Notes under the pieces: model-generated | Databases searched by the model: none | What the model was told of the DNA's origin: nothing | The model's input: only the letters and a program-made list of their open reading frames with translations | Origin: a bacterium | GTDB taxonomy: Bacteria; Oederibacteriota; CAKKQC01 | Assembly: GCA_919901855.1 (NCBI GenBank) | Contig: CAKKQC010000043.1 | Span: 1 to 55,671, forward strand | Length of the DNA: 55,671 nt | Direction: 5' to 3' | In this document: positions 42,632-49,682 of the stretch, piece after piece | How positions within the stretch are numbered: position 1 is the stretch's first letter | Layout of the letters: the number at the start of each line of letters is the position of its first letter | Program-made: the position numbers and the translations under genes

Positions 42632-43195
42632 TTACGGTTCTGCCGGAGATTCGCCGGGTGGTTTGGATGGTCCCTCGATCGAGTAGGTCCAATACGGGGT
42701 TCCATGGCGCATGCTCTCGCCGACCAGCGACATTCCCACCTTCTCGGCGACGCGCCGTGAGGCGAGGTTGCCGACTCGAATCAGGCTGATGAGCCGCGGG
42801 AGTCGCAGGATCGCGAATGCATAATCCCTGACTGCGCTCGCGGCTTCGGTGGCGAAGCCGCGGTTCCAATACTGACTTCGGAAGTCATAACCCAGTTCCG
42901 CCACCCGCACACCCTCGACCTCCATCTGCTCAAGTCCACAATCACCGATGAGTGTCCCGGACTCCCTTAGGATGACCGAGAACAAGCCGTAGCCGAATGC
43001 ACTCTGGTGATCGAGATTTCTCCGCAACCAGCCTTCCATTTGATCCCGGCTGAACGGTTCGATCCCGAAAGATGCGGTGACACCGGGATCCGTAAAGATC
43101 AGGTGCAGCGCGTCGATGTCGGTTTCCTGCATTGGACGAAGGATGAGGCGTTGCGTCTCAATCTCGCCCTCAGGCTGGAGCAATCCCAATGTCAT
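42632..43195 (-). CDS. GNAT acetyltransferase, RimJ/RimL type
   Basis: 187 aa. ETQRLILRPMQETDIDAL at the N-terminus is the RimJ/RimL hallmark; then LIGDCGLEQ, AELGYDFRSQYWNRGFATEA (acetyl-CoA loop NRGFATEA) and NLASRRVAEKVGM. AGGAGG lies 6 nt before the ATG at 43195; in-frame ATGs at 43198 and 43210 are possible. It may acetylate protein N-termini or a small molecule. Confidence 0.8.
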   Translation of the reverse strand: MTLGLLQPEGEIETQRLILRPMQETDIDALHLIFTDPGVTASFGIEPFSRDQMEGWLRRNLDHQSAFGYGLFSVILRESGTLIGDCGLEQMEVEGVRVAELGYDFRSQYWNRGFATEAASAVRDYAFAILRLPRLISLIRVGNLASRRVAEKVGMSLVGESMRHGTPYWTYSIEGPSKPPGESPAEP

Positions 43196-44062
43196 CATCT
43201 TCCTCCTCATAGTGTCCTGACCTCCCCCGCCGTGCCGTCGAGGCTGAGCCCCGGTCCAGTATTTCCGCACGGTCCAAGCATGTCAGACTGGCCTCCGCCC
43301 GGCAACTCAAGAACAAGAAGTTGCCGGGCTCCGGGGTACCATTCCGCCCCGGGCTGAAGCCCGGGGTTCCCTGGTACGGCTTATGGCCAGCCCTTGGCCT
43401 GCATCACGCTCGCGGCTGCATTTGTTGAAGCAGACCTTCGCGGTCGCCTCGCTCCAATGAGCGGAGAAGACCGAAATTCTGGCAAGTCTATGGATGATCG
43501 CTCACTCAGAAAGGCAGGGCTTGCGCAGGTGATTGCGTGGGCCCATTAGTATGGTGTGCTCAACAAGCAGGAGGCAGCTCGCTTGGGGAGGCTTGGCCGA
43601 TCCAGGAATCCATATGTTCATGTCCGTCCCACATACGCGCGCGATAGCTTCATGGCGCAGAGTGTCGCCCGACGGCGCAACCCTCTTCGCACCATAGAAC
43701 GCGATGCATATCGAGCCCTGAAGTTGGTCCTGTATCTGGTCTATAGGGTCCCTTGAGATCTTCCTGTCTCTGCCGGTTCGCTTTCGTTGCCATACCCCTG
43801 CGAATCCGCCGCGGTGTTCCTCTTGCGATCTGTCCAGCACACCTTCCCCCCCACGCACAGGGTGGGCAATCTTGCGCTGATAATGGCGAGGGAGCCTTAA
43901 GGGAAGCCCCCACCCCCGTATTTCGCTCGACTCATCCACGCTCGTCCGGGATACCTCGACTGATCGCATCTTCCCGGCTTCCTTGTTGAGACGAGCAGAA
44001 TCGCCAAAAAGCATTGATTTTCAGCATATTGTAGGAGCTCCCAGGGTACTAATGACCAGCTC
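43196..44062. other. Gene-poor spacer before the DndB/GHKL island
   Basis: No gene I can support. An open frame on the minus strand (43502-44014) has no recognisable motif or start signal and I treat it as chance. By eye G+C drops from about 43.4 kb on. A GC-rich hairpin lies at 43347-43366. The stretch could be the left flank of an inserted segment, but I found no integrase, tRNA or att-like direct repeat. Confidence 0.5.
43347..43366. repeat. REP-like hairpin (CCCCGGGCT-GA-AGCCCGGGG)
   Basis: Perfect 9-bp stem with a 2-nt loop. It is a typical intergenic GGGCTTCAGCCC palindrome, without a U-tract, so not a standard terminator. Confidence 0.5.
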
Positions 44063-44106
44063 TTGACATATATCTAGAGAGCTGTTAGTATGTGCTCTAG
44101 CAGCTC
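44063..44106 (+). promoter_or_regulatory. Sigma70-type promoter with overlapping palindrome
   Basis: TTGACA (44063-44068), 17-nt spacer, TAGTAT (44086-44091). An inverted repeat GAGCTGTTAG-N8-CTAGCAGCTC (44079-44088 and 44097-44106, one mismatch) covers the -10 and start region. It is followed by AGGAGG and the dndB-like ATG. This leadered, canonical design differs from the leaderless promoters elsewhere in the window. Confidence 0.7.
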
Positions 44107-44141
44107 GCCCCGTTAGCATAAGGAGCTGTGAGGAGGACATG

Positions 44142-45281
44142 ATGAAGGTGATATTTCCGGCCATGAGGGGGATGATCGGTAAGCGCCAGTACTTCTCAAC
44201 GATGGTTGCCCTTTCCGAGATCCCGCACCTCTTCAAGTTCAACGATTGGGCTGAGTGCACGCCGGAGTTGCGAGCCCAGCGCGTCCTCAATGACTCGCGG
44301 GTGCCCGACATCGCCCGTTACATAATCGAGAACGAGGATGGCTACCTCTTCTCCTCCATCACTGCGTCGTACGACGCGAAAGAGGCAGAACTCAGATTCG
44401 TGCCTACTGACCCAAGCAGGGACGTGGGGAACGACGTGGGGAACATAGAGCTGGAGCTTGAACGAGCTCAGTTCGTGATCAACGATGGTCAGCATCGTTG
44501 CGCAGCCATCACACTCGCGCTGAAGGACAACCCTGCGCTAGGGAAAGAGAAGATCAGTATTCTTCTCTTTCCCATGGAGAACCTCCAACGGCTCCAACAG
44601 ATGTTTACGGACCTAAATCGATATGCTCACAAGACATCGAAGTCCCTCGACATCCTCTATGATCACCGAGACAGCCTCTCGGCACTGACAATGGAAATCT
44701 CGGAAGCGGTGGACGTATTCAGAGGACTGGTGGACAAGGAGCGCCTCTCTCTCCAGGTGCGATCCACCAAGCTGCTTACGCTCGCCACATTGTACGACGC
44801 CAATTTGGAGCTGTTCGCCGACGACGTGGGACCTGTCGGGAGCGACTCCTACAAGCGCACACTCCAGACTTCTCGCGAATACTGGGAGGAGATCTGCAAG
44901 GTGATACCAGAATGGAGACTTGTCAAGGAAGGGAAGGTAGAAGCCACACAACTGCGGCAGGAGAAGATCAACTCTCACGCCGTGGTGATCAGAGCCCTGG
45001 GTGGACTGGGCCACGCACTGCTCGAGAGTCACCCCAAGGACTGGAAAGAGAAGCTCCGTCCCCTGAAGGATGTGGACTGGAGAAAAGCAAACGGGATCGC
45101 CGTTAACAAGGCATGGGAAAATGTCTGCATCGTCGCCGGATCGGTGGTCTCCAATCGCCAAGCTCGTGCGGCAACACTCGCGAAGTTGATGAGCATCGTT
45201 GGTATCGCCCCTGATCAGAAGAGGACCCCGGTCGAGAAAGCCGCTTCCGGCACCCGCGCGCGCGGGAACAACGTCAAGTGA
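44142..45281 (+). CDS. DndB-like DGQHR-domain protein
   Basis: 379 aa from the ATG at 44142 (AGGAGG 5 nt upstream; ATG at 44139 also possible). INDGQHRCAAI at ~113-123 is the DGQHR signature. MFTDLNRYAHKTSKSLDILYDHRD is the typical DndB follow-up block. DndB regulates dnd phosphorothioation operons, and DGQHR relatives occur in other DNA-modification loci. No dndA, C, D, E or ssp genes are in view. Its stop overlaps a possible GTG start of the next gene (GTGA). Probable role: sensor or regulator of the module, perhaps acting on the palindrome at 44079-44106. Confidence 0.8.
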   Translation: MKVIFPAMRGMIGKRQYFSTMVALSEIPHLFKFNDWAECTPELRAQRVLNDSRVPDIARYIIENEDGYLFSSITASYDAKEAELRFVPTDPSRDVGNDVGNIELELERAQFVINDGQHRCAAITLALKDNPALGKEKISILLFPMENLQRLQQMFTDLNRYAHKTSKSLDILYDHRDSLSALTMEISEAVDVFRGLVDKERLSLQVRSTKLLTLATLYDANLELFADDVGPVGSDSYKRTLQTSREYWEEICKVIPEWRLVKEGKVEATQLRQEKINSHAVVIRALGGLGHALLESHPKDWKEKLRPLKDVDWRKANGIAVNKAWENVCIVAGSVVSNRQARAATLAKLMSIVGIAPDQKRTPVEKAASGTRARGNNVK

Positions 45282-45295
45282 GTGGGAGAACGGAA

Positions 45296-47656
45296 ATGAA
45301 GGACTACGCCCAGCTCTTCGAGAAGCTGATCCACGCCGAGCATGAGGATGAAGTTACCGAGATCATAGAGGCGTCAGGTTACCTCATCGACGACCCGGCC
45401 ATTTGGTTGCCGTTGTGCGGTTTTGACAACAACATCTCTGTTGTCAGCAACCAGGCTTCCAAGCCAGGTGCCGCCATGGTTGAGAAGATCATCAACTCTA
45501 TTGACGCCCTGTTGATGGCGAAGTGCTTCTCGCAGAAGGTCGATCCGGAGGGGCCCCACGCACCCAAGGACATGGCTGAAGCAGTCGAGAAGTTCTTTGG
45601 TGTTAAGGCTGGGCGCATTGAGGCATTGAGCCCTAAGCAGCAGACCGAGTTGGCCTCGAACATTCACGTCGTTGTCACCGGATCGAAGAGTGATCCTTGT
45701 TATATGGTTGTCGACAAAGGAGAGGGGCAGACCCCCGCTTCATTTCCCACTACCCTCCTCGGATTTCAGGAAAGCAACAAGATGAAGATCCCATTTGTAC
45801 AGGGGAAATTCCACTCAGGGGGAACTGGTGTACTCCAGAACTGCGGCACCCAGAACTACGAGCTCATAGTCTCGAAGCGCCATCCCGACGCACCTGTAAA
45901 AGCGCTCGACACGAGCAGCGGGGAGTGGGGGTTCACATTGGTCCGGCGCATTCGTCCCACTGGGACGCAGCGCAGCTCGCGGTATGTCTATCTTGCACCG
46001 GACGGCAGGGTGCCCTCGTTCAAGGCTGCCTCAATCAACGCCTTGCCAGGTACGCGATCCGGAGACAAGACTCCCCTCGCGTATGATTCTCCCCTCTCCT
46101 ACGGCACGTGCATCAAGCTCTACAACTACAGGTGGCGTGCTCACGGACTTGCCACGCTGGAGACCAGGTTCGAGCTTGAGCAGTACCTTCACGCGCCGTG
46201 CCTTCCTTTTCGGGTTACCGAGACTAGGAAGGGTTACAAAGCTAACTACTTCAGCACCACTGTAGCCGGAGTTTGGGCTTCGATTGGCACGAGAGCGGAA
46301 AGCGGGGAGCCCAGCTCTTCGAAGCTCGAAGAAGAGCCGACATATGGCGAGTTGAACCTAAAGGGAATTGGACGACTGCCATACACTATTGTCGTCTTCA
46401 AAGAAGATGTGGATACGAGGCGAGTACCCAATGGCGTCTGCTATACCCTGAACGGCCAAGTCCACGGAAGGGCGCCCGCCGATTTCATCACAAGGAAGCT
46501 GGAGTTCGCATACCTTGCCGACTCAATGCTTGTTTCCGTGGATTGCGTTCAAATAGACCCCGCCGTTCGAGAGGACTGGATTCACTCGTCCCGTGATCGC
46601 ACCCGAGACAATGAAACTGACAGAACTGTGCTCGACGCACTGGCCGAGGCTCTCAGATCCCATCCTGGTCTCCGCCGGTTGAATGCTCTCCGCAAGCAGA
46701 AGGAGGTCGAGTCATCACTGAAAGATGACAAGGAGGGGCTCGACTTCCTTCAGCAGTTGCTCAACCGAGACTCCACACTTTCAACCCTTCTTGGTTTCGG
46801 GAGCAGACTGGTTACTAAGACCGGCCCCGGAGATGTCCCGACCCTGTTCAAAGGACGGAAATTCCCCACCTACTTCCGCCTGGCTAAGGAACCCAAGGGT
46901 GGCCTTGCCAAGCACTGCCCCATCAACAAACTAGTGTCAGTAGAATTCGAGACAGATGCCGAGAATGACTACTTCAGGAGGGCTGATTCGCCTGGAGCGA
47001 TCATGATCACACCCGCTGATCTCTGCGAGTACTCGCAACTGTGGAACGGGAGATTCACAACGCGGTTCCGGGCTCCCTGGAACGCGAAACCCGGCGACTC
47101 GTTCGACATTGCCGTGCAGGTAAGCGACGTTGAACGTGATGCAACTGGTCACCCGTTCACCTCCAAGTTCACCATCGTCGCCTCCCCCGAGGATGAACGG
47201 AAGAGCCCTCCGGGCCCCTCACCTACTCCGCATAGACCGCGAAGCGCTGCCCCCACAAGCGGCCTGACTCACAGGGGCCCCCAGTTCGTTGACGTACGAC
47301 GGGACCAATGGAAAGCCCAGAAGCCTGAAGAGTTCACTGAACAGACTGCCCTCCGCATCAAGCCAGACGGGGAGGGTGGGTACGTCTTCTACTTGAATCT
47401 GGACAACACGTATCTCCTCACCGAACTGACCCGTGGAACGGAAGCGGAGAAGACCGTGGCCATGTTCCATTTCCGGTGGGGCTTGGTACTCTGCGCCATG
47501 GGAATGCTGGTGAACCTCCCCGGAAAGGACGACAACCACGGCAATGCTAGTGACGCGAAGAAGCAACTGACTGTGGACGATATCGGAAAGTGCACTGATG
47601 GGATCGCGCGGGTCATTGTGCCACTGGTCAGACAGCTATACCGGGGGCCGGACTGA
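45296..47656 (+). CDS. GHKL (MutL/Hsp90-like) ATPase of a candidate defence module
   Basis: 786 aa from the ATG at 45296 (GGAG 7 nt upstream; GTG at 45278 adds 6). The Bergerat ATP fold is recognisable: MVEKIINSIDALL (~62-74, N-box with Glu and Asn), VVDKGEGQTP (~138-147, DxGxG) and GKFHSGGTGVLQNCG (~170-184, GxxGxG-like lid). A beta-rich middle and a proline-rich linker (~640-665) follow, then a conserved C-terminal domain (TALRIKPDGEGGYVFYLNLD). No nuclease motif is seen. Such ATPases (MORC/MutL type) act as ATP-driven DNA clamps. Known neighbours are DndB-like upstream and the convergent DNA methyltransferase. Confidence 0.75.
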   Translation: MKDYAQLFEKLIHAEHEDEVTEIIEASGYLIDDPAIWLPLCGFDNNISVVSNQASKPGAAMVEKIINSIDALLMAKCFSQKVDPEGPHAPKDMAEAVEKFFGVKAGRIEALSPKQQTELASNIHVVVTGSKSDPCYMVVDKGEGQTPASFPTTLLGFQESNKMKIPFVQGKFHSGGTGVLQNCGTQNYELIVSKRHPDAPVKALDTSSGEWGFTLVRRIRPTGTQRSSRYVYLAPDGRVPSFKAASINALPGTRSGDKTPLAYDSPLSYGTCIKLYNYRWRAHGLATLETRFELEQYLHAPCLPFRVTETRKGYKANYFSTTVAGVWASIGTRAESGEPSSSKLEEEPTYGELNLKGIGRLPYTIVVFKEDVDTRRVPNGVCYTLNGQVHGRAPADFITRKLEFAYLADSMLVSVDCVQIDPAVREDWIHSSRDRTRDNETDRTVLDALAEALRSHPGLRRLNALRKQKEVESSLKDDKEGLDFLQQLLNRDSTLSTLLGFGSRLVTKTGPGDVPTLFKGRKFPTYFRLAKEPKGGLAKHCPINKLVSVEFETDAENDYFRRADSPGAIMITPADLCEYSQLWNGRFTTRFRAPWNAKPGDSFDIAVQVSDVERDATGHPFTSKFTIVASPEDERKSPPGPSPTPHRPRSAAPTSGLTHRGPQFVDVRRDQWKAQKPEEFTEQTALRIKPDGEGGYVFYLNLDNTYLLTELTRGTEAEKTVAMFHFRWGLVLCAMGMLVNLPGKDDNHGNASDAKKQLTVDDIGKCTDGIARVIVPLVRQLYRGPD

Positions 47657-47676
47657 ATGGACCGCTCTTCGCTGCG

Positions 47677-48867
47677 CTACCCCGGCCGATGCACAAGGAG
47701 ATACTCGCTTGGAGCGATAGTGCTTTCCTGTACCCGTGCGTACCACTTCCGGTTCGGCACACTCCTGCGGAGCAGCGCAGCCACATTCTCGGGAGGTTTG
47801 CAGTAAGAGTATCCAGCGTCCTTCATCGCGGCTAGGTACATGGGCAGCTGAGAGGCAGCATCGGCGAAACCTAACAGCTGAACAACAAGCGCATCGGGAC
47901 GCAAGAGGCCGTGCACCGATTTGAAGACATCGGTGATCATCTGGAAGTACTTCCTCTCGCCGGAAGGAGATCTGCTCCCTCCCGTGTAGTGCGACTCGAA
48001 GTATCCATCGTCCACCTGGGCAATCCAATAGGGAGCTGCGGTTTCCCTGCGACCACGGTACTGCCAACGATGGTAGAGAACGTGAACCTGCGGATATGGA
48101 GGAGACGTGAAGACAAGACTAGGTTTGATCTTCCCCCGGGAGAAGAGCGGGTTCCTGTCTATGCCAACAGAGGACCCGAAGATCAATCTCCTACTCCTCA
48201 GGATGTCTCGCTTGGTGAGGCCCACGTCGCCACATTTCGTGACGAATTCATCCATGCCTCCTAGCATCAACTCGGTAAGAGCAGGAAGCCTCTCGATGAG
48301 GGTCGCCCTGCGAAGTGAGGATTCCTCTCGACCATCAAGTGCCCACTGCCCAAGCCTGAGGAGGACGCAACGCGCAAAAGTACGCCTTCTCTTCCCCTTG
48401 AGCCGATCCGATTTCTTGAGTAATCCAGAAACGAAGTTGCAGACAGCGGGTGGCATATTCTTGACGACAGTGGGGATGGGCTCACATTCCCGTCGCGCAT
48501 TCCTTGCCGCAGAAGCAGCCCATTTCCGAATCGCGAGCTTGTCTGAATCTGTCAATGGAGTCGTTCGTACCTCGGTCACGAAATGAGCTAGAGCGTTGAT
48601 GTCAACGCCGACCATCTTCCTTCCCAGACCCAGCCCCTCAATGATCGAAGTCCCGCCCCCCATGAATGGGTCCATGACCCAGTCTCCTGGCGAGGAGAAG
48701 CGCTCGATCACGGCGCGTGCAAGGACCGGAGAGAACCGAGCCGGATAGTGGTAAAAAGCGTGCGTGCTTCCAGAAAGGTCACTCCGGTCAGATGAACGCA
48801 GCGCCCCTACCAGGTCGTCATTGATGAAGGCGGCTTGAACCGGCCTCTCTAGGTCAACCGTTCTCAC
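47677..48867 (-). CDS. DNA methyltransferase, amino-group (N4-cytosine/N6-adenine) type
   Basis: 396 aa from the GTG at 48867 (GGAGG 8 nt upstream; ATGs at 48873, 48882 and further up are in frame). VMDPFMGGGTSIIEG (~65-79) binds SAM and VFTSPPYPQVHV (~252-263) is the catalytic S/TPPY. FYHYPARFSP precedes motif I. The order SAM motif, ~185 residues, catalytic motif is the reverse of common PF01555 enzymes; the intervening helical region may hold target recognition. It ends 20 bp from the GHKL gene on the other strand. Likely marks self DNA or is the module's modification arm. Confidence 0.8.
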   Translation of the reverse strand: MRTVDLERPVQAAFINDDLVGALRSSDRSDLSGSTHAFYHYPARFSPVLARAVIERFSSPGDWVMDPFMGGGTSIIEGLGLGRKMVGVDINALAHFVTEVRTTPLTDSDKLAIRKWAASAARNARRECEPIPTVVKNMPPAVCNFVSGLLKKSDRLKGKRRRTFARCVLLRLGQWALDGREESSLRRATLIERLPALTELMLGGMDEFVTKCGDVGLTKRDILRSRRLIFGSSVGIDRNPLFSRGKIKPSLVFTSPPYPQVHVLYHRWQYRGRRETAAPYWIAQVDDGYFESHYTGGSRSPSGERKYFQMITDVFKSVHGLLRPDALVVQLLGFADAASQLPMYLAAMKDAGYSYCKPPENVAALLRRSVPNRKWYARVQESTIAPSEYLLVHRPG

Positions 48868-49682
48868 GCCCATGTCCTCCATACTCATCATCAACCCCAT
48901 GGGCCGAATCCCGGACCATGGATTTGACCGGTTTGACATGCGGTGGGCAGGCGGAATGACGGCCGACACAAGCACCGGAGCGCCCTAGCGAGAGGCCATG
49001 GATCGTCACCGCCACACATATGATTCTATTCCCGGACATCCCATTCTTACAACCCGGATTGAACCCTCGACAAGCGATGGAACTCCGAGAACCTGATAGC
49101 GACACGGCCCTCCGATACGACGCACCAACGCTCGTCGACCCTCCGCGATACCCCCCCGTCTAGGACCGTCCGGGGTACGCTCAGCCCGAGCAGGCACCTA
49201 CGTCGACGGCCCGAACCCCCCATGGTCCCGTGATCCCTCTGTGATCCCTTGGGACGTGGACGGAGGGGTACGGCCGGGGATTCCCGGGAAGTCACCCCGA
49301 CCCGGAGATTTCTCGAAAGCGCGTCCGCTGTTACTCTGTGAAGCAGGGCCGTCAGTTCGGAGTGGGGCTCAAAAGCGAACCAGCAGTTTTGAACGCCCCG
49401 AACCCCTACCCCGTGCGGGACGGCGTGCCCCCTTGGGTCGGATGGGCACATTAGGCCGGTAGACCAGCCCTCGGCCCCTTACGCAGACCTTGTGAGCTCC
49501 TTGTGACCTTGACACGTGGGTTGACCTGGACGGATGTGGATTCCTGGGAACTCGACTCGTATGCGAATGCCGCATGTACCGCATTTCCGCTTTCCTGTCG
49601 CCGCTTCCGCATTTCGCTGATCGGATTTCGAGTCCGCCGCCTTAAGGCGCTCAGCCGTCCGGCACTCGGCAACGCACAATCC
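48868..49682. other. 815-nt spacer with no recognised gene
   Basis: Several open frames overlap here (for example minus strand 49047-49451) but none has a credible start, codon pattern or motif. I looked for a tRNA or an att-like repeat of the 43.2-44.1 kb flank and saw none. By eye base composition returns to the high-GC background towards 49.6 kb. It forms the right flank of the lower-GC island. Confidence 0.5.

Noticed and set aside
43502-44014. Minus-strand 170-codon open frame before the DndB island
   Set aside because: No motif, no start signal, unusual residue mix; the stretch looks non-coding.
44142-48867. Calling the island a Dnd phosphorothioation or a classic restriction-modification system
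   Set aside because: Only a DndB-like gene is present, without dndA/C/D/E or ssp genes, and no restriction endonuclease motif is visible beside the methylase.
49047-49451. Minus-strand 134-codon open frame
   Set aside because: No recognisable domain or start signal; overlaps other equally poor frames.
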